Shown here in pieces: positions 27,523 through 35,340 of a stretch of DNA of 64,000 nt. The notes beneath the pieces are model-generated. The model ran no database searches, had not been told where the DNA came from, and saw only the letters and a program-made list of their open reading frames with translations. The stretch is taken from positions 817,569 through 881,568 of the forward strand of contig KL662192.1 in NCBI GenBank assembly GCA_000733415.1. The letters are read 5' to 3'. This DNA comes from [Leptolyngbya] sp. JSC-1. Its GTDB lineage: Bacteria; Cyanobacteriota; Cyanobacteriia; Elainellales; Elainellaceae. The translations under genes were made by a program, and so were the position numbers. Within the stretch, counting starts at the first letter, position 1. Every line of letters starts with the position of its first letter.

Positions 27523-28443
27523 ATGAGTTCAGTTCTATTACCTTCCTCCCATCCCCTCACGGTTTCTGCACGGATTCAGGACCGCTTACATCGAGGTGAG
27601 CTAACGCCGCAGCAGGTGGATGAGTTCCAGGATTTTCTGCATCAGGTCGAGCGAGAGTTTTTGCAGCACCGCATCATCACGGCTAATGCCTATACAGCTT
27701 GGTTTCAGGCCGGTCAAGTCAGCGATGCCGAGCTGCGCCATTTTATTCGCCAATTCTCGGTGTTTTCGAATCAGTTTCTGGTGGCGGCTCTGCTGAAGGT
27801 GATCAATTCGCCTACCTTGCAACAGTCCCGCGCCAGTCGAGAAATTTTGCTGAATGAGCTGGGCGTGATCTATCGTAAACTCGACGGCTCAGTTGATTCT
27901 TCAGCTAAAAGTGATGAGGAAAAAGACCGGGAAGGCGATCCGGAGTTTGTCAGCACCACAGGTACGGTAGATGGCGGCATTTGTCGATTTCGGGCTGCTC
28001 ATTTTGAATGGTTGACTGCCGTGGCTGAAGGGCTGGGATTGCACTACGAAGATATTGGTCAACGCAAGCATGGCACAGCTACAACGCTGTATTTCTGCGA
28101 TGAGTTGCAGCGGCTATACGGCAGCGACGACCCCAACATTGCTGAGGGAGCCAGCTTTGCTGTGGAAAATTGGGCGGCGGCAGGGTTCTGGCAGGAGCTA
28201 GAGGACGGATTAACGCGCATCAAACAAACTCGCCATCCCCAGTTGCGCTTAGCCTTTTTCACCTGGCACAATCGTGTAGAAGCCCAACATGCGGGTCACA
28301 CGCTGGAAGAACTAGAGGCGGTTTATTTCCAACCCGGTTTTGAGCGAGCCAAATTCATTCAGGGCGGCCAGGAAATTCTCAATGCCATCGCGGTATTTTG
28401 GGATGGCTTAGAAAGCGACCGGCAGCATCGGATTGGAATATGA
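27523..28443 (+). CDS. Haem-oxygenase-fold di-iron oxidase candidate
   Basis: This is a 306-residue helical protein resembling the TENA/haem-oxygenase-like di-iron oxidase (HDO/CADD-type, Haem_oxygenas_2) group. Possible ligands are Glu in LLNELGVIYR, His in FRAAHFEWL, Glu in EGASFAVENW, and His/Glu in FTWHNRVEAQHAGHT. The ATG at 27523 has AGGAG 10 nt upstream and is preferred to an earlier in-frame start at 27487. It follows hmgA directly, so it may act on a product or by-product of homogentisate catabolism. Its substrate is unknown. Confidence 0.65.
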   Translation: MSSVLLPSSHPLTVSARIQDRLHRGELTPQQVDEFQDFLHQVEREFLQHRIITANAYTAWFQAGQVSDAELRHFIRQFSVFSNQFLVAALLKVINSPTLQQSRASREILLNELGVIYRKLDGSVDSSAKSDEEKDREGDPEFVSTTGTVDGGICRFRAAHFEWLTAVAEGLGLHYEDIGQRKHGTATTLYFCDELQRLYGSDDPNIAEGASFAVENWAAAGFWQELEDGLTRIKQTRHPQLRLAFFTWHNRVEAQHAGHTLEELEAVYFQPGFERAKFIQGGQEILNAIAVFWDGLESDRQHRIGI

Positions 28444-28447
28444 GACT

Positions 28448-28510
28448 GAACTGTGAGGTTGAACTGTGAGGTTGGACTGTGAGGTTGGACTGTGAGGTTG
28501 GACTGTGAGG
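28448..28510. repeat. 13-bp tandem repeat between the di-iron gene and the CoA synthetase gene
   Basis: The unit G(A/G)ACTGTGAGGTT is present four times plus an 11-bp partial copy from 28448 to 28510. It fills the whole gap between the stop at 28443 and the ribosome site of the next gene (AGGGG at 28512). It may alter coupling between the two genes. Confidence 0.9.
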
Positions 28511-28518
28511 CAGGGGCA

Positions 28519-30639
28519 ATGATGCAGCAGGGGTTACTAGCGCAACTGCTTGAGTGCGGTGTAGACAAGGATGAAGCGATTGCCCTTCTACCGCAAATCG
28601 AGTTGTGTCTGACCCTACCAGCAGTTGATGCTTGGCAAACCCTAACCCGCGATCTGCTCCAGCCCCATCATCCCTTCTCGTTGCACCTACTGCTATACGA
28701 ACTGACCTTTGCTGAGTGGAATAGCCAACAGTGGGATAGCCAACAAGGCCCGCCGCCCGCCTGGTTTCCCACTCGCGAACAGATCGAGGCGACCCACATC
28801 GCCGCATTGATGCGCCAGCTCAACCTCCGCTCCTATCCCGAACTGCATGCCTGGTCGGTTCAGAATCGCGCCGCCTTCTGGAGTCTGATGATTGAACGGT
28901 TGGGAATCCGCTTCCGGCAACCCTACACGGAATTGGTTAATCTATCCCATGGGATAGAATCTCCTGATTGGCTAGTAGATGCGCGGATGAATATCGTGGA
29001 AAGCTGTTTTCAAGCCGCAGAGAATGCTCCGGCAATTCTGGCTCAGTCAGAAGACCAGCCGCTAAAACGATGGAGCTATAAACAGTTGAAATGTTTGGCG
29101 AACCGTATCGCAAACGGTCTAGTAGATTTAGGCATGCAGTCCGGCGATGCGGTGGCGATCGATTTGCCGATGACGGCAGAGGCGGTAGCGATTTACCTTG
29201 GCATTATCCAAGCGGGTGGAGTGGTGGTATCGATTGCAGACAGTTTTGCGGCGGCTGAAATTGCTACCCGGCTACGAATCGCCAAGGCCAAACTGATCTT
29301 CACGCAGGACTACATCCAGCGCTGTGGGAAACTGCTACCGCTCTACGCCAAAGTGATCGAGGCAGTGGCTCCTCCAGCAATTGTTCTATCTAGAGATTCA
29401 TCTAAACCGACTGCGAGCATCCGATTACGCTCCGGTGATTTGCCCTGGAATGATTTTCTCAGCTCTAACGAACGCTTCGACCCGATTCCAGCTCAGCCTG
29501 CTGCCCACACCAATATCCTGTTCTCCTCCGGCACCACCGGCGATCCCAAAGCCATTCCCTGGAGCCACACCACCCCAATCAAATGCGCCACCGATGCCCA
29601 TCTACACCACGACATTCACCCCGGTGACATCCTGGCCTGGTCCACCAATCTCGGCTGGATGATGGGACCCTGGTTGATCTACGCCAGCTTGATCAACCGC
29701 GCCACGCTAGCTATATGTGACAGTGCCCCCATCACTCGCGAATACGGTCAGTTTATCCAAAATGCGGGGGTAACGATGTTGGGAGTTGTGCCCAGTTTGG
29801 TCAGCGCCTGGAAAGCCAGCCACTGCATGCACAGATTAGACTGGAGCACCATCAGAGCCTTCAGCTCCACCGGCGAATGCTCCAACCCGCAAGACATGCT
29901 GTTTCTCATGGCATTAGCCAACTACAAACCCATCATCGAATACTGCGGCGGCACCGAAATCGGCGGCGGCTACATTACCAGCACCCTCGTCCAGCCCTGT
30001 GCTCCCGCCAGCTTCACCACCCCCGCCCTCGGCCTAGACTTTGTCATCCTTGACCCTAACCACCACCCCGCCAACAAAGGCGAAGCCTTCATCATTCCGC
30101 CCTCGATTGGCCTCTCGACCGAACTGCTGAATCAGGATCATCATCGGGTTTATTTTGAGGGAGTAGGAGTCAGCAGTCAGGAGCCAGGAGCCAGGAGCCA
30201 GAATTTGAACTTCGAGATTTGCAGTGCAGCAGCTAATTCCCCCCCATCTCCCCTCCGTCGCCACGGCGACTACATCGAACGCTTCCCCAACGGTTACTAC
30301 CGCGTCTGTGGCCGAGTCGATGACACGATGAATTTGGGTGGCATCAAAGTCAGTTCTGCCGAAATCGAACAGGTAGTCAGCCGCGTATCTGGAATCCAAG
30401 AAGCTGCCGCCATTGCCTTCTCGCCACCCAACGGCGGACCGAGTCAGCTAATTATTTATGCCACCCTTGCACCCCAGAGCCAACAAACCCAGGCAGAATT
30501 AAAAGCAGCAATGCAAACCGCCATCGCCCACCAGCTTAACCCCCTGTTCAAAATCCACGATCTGGTAATTATTGACGCCCTGCCCCGGACTGCCTCTAAC
30601 AAAATTATGCGGCGTGTTCTTAGGGAGGGTGGGGGGTGA
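28519..30639 (+). CDS. AMP-forming acyl/acetoacetyl-CoA synthetase, AAE17-like
   Basis: This is a 706-residue enzyme with an N-terminal extension of about 200 residues before the adenylation core. Core motifs are LFSSGTTGDPKAIPWSH (P-loop), STGECSNPQD, YCGGTEIGGGY and GRVDDTMNLGGIKVSSAEIE, with TASNKIMRR at the end. The sequence WSTNLGWMMGPW matches the plant AAE17/18 branch. Fumarylacetoacetase releases acetoacetate, so activation of acetoacetate or a related short acid to its CoA ester is a plausible role. Residues about 549-580 (30163-30256) are a repeat-derived insertion. Double ATG at 28519/28522; the upstream GTG lies in the tandem repeat. Confidence 0.82.
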   Translation: MMQQGLLAQLLECGVDKDEAIALLPQIELCLTLPAVDAWQTLTRDLLQPHHPFSLHLLLYELTFAEWNSQQWDSQQGPPPAWFPTREQIEATHIAALMRQLNLRSYPELHAWSVQNRAAFWSLMIERLGIRFRQPYTELVNLSHGIESPDWLVDARMNIVESCFQAAENAPAILAQSEDQPLKRWSYKQLKCLANRIANGLVDLGMQSGDAVAIDLPMTAEAVAIYLGIIQAGGVVVSIADSFAAAEIATRLRIAKAKLIFTQDYIQRCGKLLPLYAKVIEAVAPPAIVLSRDSSKPTASIRLRSGDLPWNDFLSSNERFDPIPAQPAAHTNILFSSGTTGDPKAIPWSHTTPIKCATDAHLHHDIHPGDILAWSTNLGWMMGPWLIYASLINRATLAICDSAPITREYGQFIQNAGVTMLGVVPSLVSAWKASHCMHRLDWSTIRAFSSTGECSNPQDMLFLMALANYKPIIEYCGGTEIGGGYITSTLVQPCAPASFTTPALGLDFVILDPNHHPANKGEAFIIPPSIGLSTELLNQDHHRVYFEGVGVSSQEPGARSQNLNFEICSAAANSPPSPLRRHGDYIERFPNGYYRVCGRVDDTMNLGGIKVSSAEIEQVVSRVSGIQEAAAIAFSPPNGGPSQLIIYATLAPQSQQTQAELKAAMQTAIAHQLNPLFKIHDLVIIDALPRTASNKIMRRVLREGGG
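30166..30200 (+). repeat. Heptamer tandem repeat inside the CoA synthetase gene
   Basis: Five heptamers of the form GGAG(T/C)CA (second copy GCAGTCA) run from 30166 to 30200 and are followed by GAATTTG. The same heptamer and GAAT flank occur at 36540 and, inverted, at 62678. Here it lies inside a coding region and adds a Ser-Gln-Glu-Pro-Gly-Ala-Arg-like segment. Confidence 0.85.
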
Positions 30640-30967
30640 GGGGTGGGGGGTAGGGGGTGGGGGGTGAGGGGTGAGGAGATGGGGTAGGTGTAATAGGTAC
30701 TGTGGAATTCTCTGGTAGATCTGGATTTTCTTTGTGTCTTGTAAACAAATAGTGAATCGTAGCCAACGTCAAATCATCTTAAATCCGACCAAATGCCAAT
30801 ATTTAAATTAAACCACCGCTAATGTAAAAGCATCGTGACCTGATCATGACCTAACGACACCCAACTAACTAGACGTTAACCAATAACCATCCCATCCAAC
30901 ATTCATTATCACCCCTCACCCCTCACCCCCCACCCCTCACCCCCCACCCCTCACCCCCTCCCAAACC
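30640..30967. other. Intergenic region bounded by G-rich and C-rich tracts
   Basis: The left end (30627-30690) is built of GGGGTGGGGGGT and GGGGTGAGG units. The right end (30907-30958) is built of CCCCTCACCCCCCACCCCTC units, the inverted complement. Between them are about 215 bp of ordinary AT-rich DNA with no gene. The two tracts could pair in RNA or form G-quadruplex structures. The promoter of the next gene may lie within. Confidence 0.6.
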
Positions 30968-31939
30968 ATGCCCAAAATCCTGATCACCCGCCGCCTCCCT
31001 GCTAGCCTCGACGCCCTGGACGCCATTGCTTCGGTGGAAGTCTGGCCGGAACGACAGCCGCCGCCTTATGAGGTGTTGCTCGACCGGATTCGGCAGGTGG
31101 ATGGGTTGCTTTGCCTGCTGACTGATCCGATTGACCGCGGCTTGATTGAGGCCGGTGTGAATCTGAAGGTAATCAGCCAGATGGCGGTCGGTTACGACAA
31201 TATCGATGTGGCGGCGGCAACGGCGAGACGAATTCCGGTGGGGCATACGCCGGATGTGCTGACGGATGCGACGGCTGACTTTGCCTGGGCGTTGCTGATG
31301 GCGGCGGCTCGACGAGTGGTGGAAGCGGAGCGGTTTACTCGCGCTCGTCAGTGGCAGACTTGGGAGCCGGATTTGCTGCTGGGAGCGGATGTGGGCGGCG
31401 CGACCTTGGGAATTGTGGGACTGGGCCGGATCGGGCAGGCCGTTGCTCGCCGTGCCAAAGGCTTTGAGATGCGGATTCTCTATACGAATCAAACCCGCTG
31501 TTCGCCGGAGTTGGAGCAGCAGTTGGGTGTGGAGTTTGTTGCGTTTGAGGAGCTGCTGGCTAGGGCAGATTTTGTCACGATTCATACGCCCCTAACACCG
31601 CAAACGCACCATTTGTTCAGCGATCACCAGTTTGAGCAGATGCAGTCTTCAGCGGTTTTAATCAATACGGCCAGAGGGGCTGTGGTGGACCCGGCTGCGT
31701 TGTATCGTGCGCTTAGCCAGGGCAGGATTGCCGCAGCGGCGATTGATGTCACCGAGCCAGAGCCGATTCCGTCCGATAGTCCTTTGTTGACGCTAGAAAA
31801 CCTGATCATCACGCCCCACATTGCCAGCGCCAGCCGCCAGACGCGCACCAAAATGGCGACGATGGCCATCGAAAATCTAATTGCCGGACTCCAGGGCAAT
31901 CGCTTGCCCCACTGTGTCAATCCTGAAGTTTATTCGTAA
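30968..31939 (+). CDS. D-2-hydroxyacid dehydrogenase (glyoxylate/hydroxypyruvate reductase type)
   Basis: This is a 323-residue NAD(P)-dependent dehydrogenase. It has the nucleotide-binding GGATLGIVGLGRIGQAVARR, the substrate-binding MAVGYDNIDV, INTARGAVVD with the catalytic Arg, and the Glu and His near PEPIP and TPHIASA. It resembles GyaR-type glyoxylate reductases. In a tyrosine region, reduction of an aromatic 2-oxoacid such as 4-hydroxyphenylpyruvate is a possible alternative. It starts at ATG 30968 directly after the C-rich tract and is followed by the aminotransferase 21 bp later. Confidence 0.87.
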   Translation: MPKILITRRLPASLDALDAIASVEVWPERQPPPYEVLLDRIRQVDGLLCLLTDPIDRGLIEAGVNLKVISQMAVGYDNIDVAAATARRIPVGHTPDVLTDATADFAWALLMAAARRVVEAERFTRARQWQTWEPDLLLGADVGGATLGIVGLGRIGQAVARRAKGFEMRILYTNQTRCSPELEQQLGVEFVAFEELLARADFVTIHTPLTPQTHHLFSDHQFEQMQSSAVLINTARGAVVDPAALYRALSQGRIAAAAIDVTEPEPIPSDSPLLTLENLIITPHIASASRQTRTKMATMAIENLIAGLQGNRLPHCVNPEVYS

Positions 31940-31960
31940 ATTATCCATGAGGTGTTGCCG

Positions 31961-33127
31961 ATGGAACTTGCCGAACGAATGAGTCGCTTAGGAACCGAAT
32001 CTGCCTTTGATGTATTTGCTAAGGCAAAACAGCTAGAGGCGCAGGGCCGCTCGATTATTCACCTCGAAATCGGCCAGCCCGACTTTCCGACGCCCTTTCC
32101 CATCTGTGAAGCCGCCTTTCGGGCCATGAAGGATGGCTACACGGGCTACACTCCAGCCGCGGGATTGCTGGAACTGCGGGAAGCGATCGCTGAATATATT
32201 ACCCTCAGCCGTGGAGTTGTCGTTGATCCGAGTGACGTGGTGGTGACCCCTGGAGCCAAACCGATTATTTTCTTCACGCTGATGGCCCTGGTGAATCCTG
32301 GCGATGAGGTCATCTATCCCGATCCGGGTTTTCCAATTTATGAATCGGTGATTCGGTTTGTGGGGGCCAAGGGCGTGCCGCTGCCGCTGCGGGAAGATGT
32401 GGGCTTTCGGTTTCACCTTGATGATTTGCGCCAAGCCGTATCGGACCGGACCCGCTTGCTGATTCTCAATTCGCCCCAAAATCCTACCGGCGGTTTGTTA
32501 ACGGCAGAAGATCTGGCTGCAATTGCCGAACTGGCGGAGCGCCACGATTTCTATATTTTGTCTGATGAAATCTACTCGCGCATTCTCTATGAGGGTAACC
32601 ACCACAGTCCGATTCAGTTTCCGGGCATGAAGGACCGCACAATTCTGCTCGATGGTCATTCCAAAACCTATGCCATGACCGGCTGGCGACTCGGCTACGG
32701 CATTCTGCCCAAACCGTTGGTTGAGGCGATTGTGCGATTGATGATCAATTCCAACTCCTGCACCTGTGCCTTTACCCAAATCGCGGGCATTGCAGCGTTC
32801 AAAGAAGCTCAGGACTTTGTCGATCAAATGATGGCCGAATTCCAGCGACGGCGGGATGCGGTCGTGGCGGGTTTAAATGCAATTCCCGGTATACATTGCC
32901 TCAAACCGGCAGGTGCTTTCTATGCCTTTCCCAATGTCCAGCAGTTGCCGCTGAATTGTAATGCCCTGGCCGATTATTTGCTGGAAGAGGCGGGCGTCTC
33001 GGTGCTGGCAGGTACAGCCTTTGGTGAATATGGCGATGGATACCTGAGAATTTCCTACGCCAACTCATTAGAGAATATCTATGAAGCATTAGAGCGAATG
33101 CAGGTGGCAGTTTCTAAATTACTTTGA
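31961..33127 (+). CDS. Class I/II PLP aminotransferase
   Basis: This is a 388-residue fold-type I aminotransferase. It has HLEIGQPDFPTP, PGAKPIIFFTLMAL, NSPQNPTGGLL, DEIYSRILY and the PLP lysine in LLDGHSKTYAMTGWRLGY. It belongs to the broad aspartate/aromatic aminotransferase group. In this neighbourhood, conversion of tyrosine to 4-hydroxyphenylpyruvate, the substrate of HppD, is the simplest inference. ATG 31961 is chosen, with GAGG 8 nt upstream; a GTG three codons earlier is in frame. It lies 21 bp after the dehydrogenase and 19 bp before the UbiA gene, so the three are probably co-transcribed. Confidence 0.88.
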   Translation: MELAERMSRLGTESAFDVFAKAKQLEAQGRSIIHLEIGQPDFPTPFPICEAAFRAMKDGYTGYTPAAGLLELREAIAEYITLSRGVVVDPSDVVVTPGAKPIIFFTLMALVNPGDEVIYPDPGFPIYESVIRFVGAKGVPLPLREDVGFRFHLDDLRQAVSDRTRLLILNSPQNPTGGLLTAEDLAAIAELAERHDFYILSDEIYSRILYEGNHHSPIQFPGMKDRTILLDGHSKTYAMTGWRLGYGILPKPLVEAIVRLMINSNSCTCAFTQIAGIAAFKEAQDFVDQMMAEFQRRRDAVVAGLNAIPGIHCLKPAGAFYAFPNVQQLPLNCNALADYLLEEAGVSVLAGTAFGEYGDGYLRISYANSLENIYEALERMQVAVSKLL

Positions 33128-33146
33128 GTTTCTATAGGTGCGTTCT

Positions 33147-34010
33147 ATGCTAGCGAAACTAGATGGCATCGATTCGATTCAGGCATTGCTGCATCTGTTG
33201 CGCTTACCCGTGGCGATTGTAGCCGGTATGGCAGGCTGGGCTACGGTTTACGCCCTCGACAAAACTCTGCCGCTGTATGATTATTTGCTGACGGCTGCGG
33301 TGCTGGCTTTAATGTTTTCTGCTGCCTGTGTGATCAATGATTATTGGGACGTGGAAAAAGACCGCATCGATCACCCGGAACGCCCACTGCCATCGGGTAA
33401 CCTATCGTTGCCACAGGCTTGGTGGCTGGCGGTTGGGCTGTTTGGGCTGGCGGTGTTAGCTGCTATTCCGCTAGGGATTTATCCACTCCTGCTCGTGCTT
33501 GTGAGTATCGCCCTGCTATGGAACTACTCCCATATTCTGCTTGTTAACGGTATCCTCGGTAATTTGGTTGTCGCTGCAATTGTATCCGCCTTGATCTTTC
33601 TGGGCAGTTTAGTGGTTAGTCAACCCTTTGCCATGCTGTATCCGACTGGATTCCTGTTCTGCTATACTTTAGCTAAAGAGCTGATCTGGGATGTGCACGA
33701 TGCAGAGGGTGATCGCAGTCAAGGCGTGGTTACTGTCGCCAATCGCTGGGGAGCCAACACGGCCTTTGCCATTGCCTGGGGGCTAGTCGTGCTGCTAATT
33801 ATCTCTATCCCGATTGCACTCTTCTATCTGCCGATGGTGCATCCCTTGCTCTTCGGTGGTTTTGCCTCTATTACCATGCTGTGTCTGGGCATCGCATTCG
33901 TGCAGTATCAACAGCAGCGGAGTGACCATGCCTACCAGCGCCTGATTGCTTGGGAACGGCTGAGTATGTTATTTGGTGTTGTGGGTCTGTTGGGAGCGGC
34001 TCCAGCCTAA
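33147..34010 (+). CDS. UbiA-superfamily prenyltransferase
   Basis: This is a 287-residue integral membrane protein with eight or nine hydrophobic helices. Both Asp-rich motifs are present: NDYWDVEKD and, later, KELIWDVHDAEGD. These bind prenyl diphosphate through Mg2+. The first motif followed by RIDHPERPLPSG resembles the geranylgeranylglyceryl-phosphate/digeranylgeranyl transferase branch more than the homogentisate phytyltransferase branch. Its acceptor is unknown. Its position after homogentisate-making genes raises the question of homogentisate as acceptor. ATG 33147 is chosen, with TAGGTG 7 nt upstream. Confidence 0.88.
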   Translation: MLAKLDGIDSIQALLHLLRLPVAIVAGMAGWATVYALDKTLPLYDYLLTAAVLALMFSAACVINDYWDVEKDRIDHPERPLPSGNLSLPQAWWLAVGLFGLAVLAAIPLGIYPLLLVLVSIALLWNYSHILLVNGILGNLVVAAIVSALIFLGSLVVSQPFAMLYPTGFLFCYTLAKELIWDVHDAEGDRSQGVVTVANRWGANTAFAIAWGLVVLLIISIPIALFYLPMVHPLLFGGFASITMLCLGIAFVQYQQQRSDHAYQRLIAWERLSMLFGVVGLLGAAPA

Positions 34011-34040
34011 TTCATATGCTTTGCCTTTTTACTTACCTTT

Positions 34041-35315
34041 TCACCGATGCAGCTTCCTGGCTGCTATAAACGCCAACCCCCGCTTGGTCAATGCCTGGGC
34101 TGTTTGATTCACGGCATCTAACTTATCAAGGAAATTCAGCGTCAGGTGTTGCCAATCGCCAGCGGCAATAATCTCTGATTTATCACGAAAATAATCGAGA
34201 ATATCAGAAGGATGTTCGCGGATTTGTTCAATTGCTGGATCACCGCCCTCATGCTTGGCCGAAATGTTGGGAATGTGATCCGCGAGGGCCAACAGCTCAT
34301 CCCGCCGATTGTAGGGTTGCCGCACGATGCTCTTCCAGGTTTCGGTAATGTGATGCTCAAACCGCACCTGTTGTTCCAAACCCAGCGCCTGCCGTACCTG
34401 AGCAGTGCGTTCAATGGTGTCGTTGTCTACCGAATTGCTCCAGTTGAAGCCAACTAGTGGCGTAGAGCCATCATCTCTAGCAAACAGTTTGGCGGTCAGC
34501 AGGGTCCACAGCGCCGAGTAGGGGTTGTCGTTGCCCATGAATACAGAAATTTTGAACTCGATATTTACCCCAAGGCGATGCAGCAGATAGCCGAGCAACA
34601 CAGTGCCGGGATTGAGATTCAACACCTGTTGTACCCCATAGCGGGTGTAGTAATAAAGATATTCATCCAACCATTGCAGTGCATAGGCATTGGGTTGACC
34701 GACTCCGCCGAAGTAGCCGGTAATGGTGCTGGGTCCATTTAGATGAATGTTGGAACCGTCGGTGCCTTTGGTATCGAGTGTGGCGACAAAACTAGCGCCA
34801 ATCAGCTGCATTGCGGCGAGAATGGCAACCAGATCCCCATCAGCTTCCTGCTCTTTCATATTGCGCACCTGAATGAAGCGAGCGGGCAGCAACTCTCGGC
34901 GAGCTATCACCTGCTCAGCGGCGGCAATGATCCAGGGAAAATATTGGCAAGCGCTGATTTCTAGCGTCACAGCAAATGCATCGGCAAAGTTAATATTGGC
35001 GGCAGCGTCAGCCAAAATTTGACGGCGGTAGTCGGCAATGCTGATAAAAGCCTGGTTCTCGGCCTGTTCCTTCAGCCAATGCAGTTGCGGAATATAATCA
35101 GGCCGGATCTGTTCCACCTGTCGTAGCAAGGTAGAGAGCTGCATAGCCTGCTCAGCTTTAGCGTTGATTTCTGCTGGCGTGCCGTATTTGGCAACAATCG
35201 CTAGAACGTCATTGATCGCCTGCATCTCTGTATCAGCCAAAACAGCATTCAGGACATCCAGGCGATCAGGTGAAATATGGATCTGCTCTTGTAATTCCTC
35301 TTGTAATTCCATCAT
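34041..35315 (-). CDS. Unrecognised 424-residue protein of the threonine-catabolism cluster
   Basis: I do not recognise a characterised family. It is soluble, has no signal peptide, and its N-terminal 120 residues are helical. Marked blocks are ATLDTKGTDGSNIHLNGPST, TGYFGGVGQPNAYALQWLDE, FMGNDNPYSALWTL, FNWSNSVDNDTI and SAKHEGGDPAIEQI. These have the spacing of a TIM-barrel-like enzyme, but that is only an impression. The ATG at 35315 is preceded by GGAG. It follows kbl at 25 bp in the same direction, so it is almost certainly co-expressed with it. A catalytic role on an amino-acid-derived metabolite is the inference. Confidence 0.75.
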   Translation of the reverse strand: MMELQEELQEQIHISPDRLDVLNAVLADTEMQAINDVLAIVAKYGTPAEINAKAEQAMQLSTLLRQVEQIRPDYIPQLHWLKEQAENQAFISIADYRRQILADAAANINFADAFAVTLEISACQYFPWIIAAAEQVIARRELLPARFIQVRNMKEQEADGDLVAILAAMQLIGASFVATLDTKGTDGSNIHLNGPSTITGYFGGVGQPNAYALQWLDEYLYYYTRYGVQQVLNLNPGTVLLGYLLHRLGVNIEFKISVFMGNDNPYSALWTLLTAKLFARDDGSTPLVGFNWSNSVDNDTIERTAQVRQALGLEQQVRFEHHITETWKSIVRQPYNRRDELLALADHIPNISAKHEGGDPAIEQIREHPSDILDYFRDKSEIIAAGDWQHLTLNFLDKLDAVNQTAQALTKRGLAFIAARKLHR

Positions 35316-35340
35316 GGTTCACTCCTTCAGGCTGGCTCCT

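Noticed and set aside
30923..31585. Long minus-strand frame opposite the hydroxyacid dehydrogenase
   Set aside because: The plus strand encodes a clear NAD-dependent dehydrogenase. The minus frame is a shadow with Arg/His-rich low-complexity sequence.
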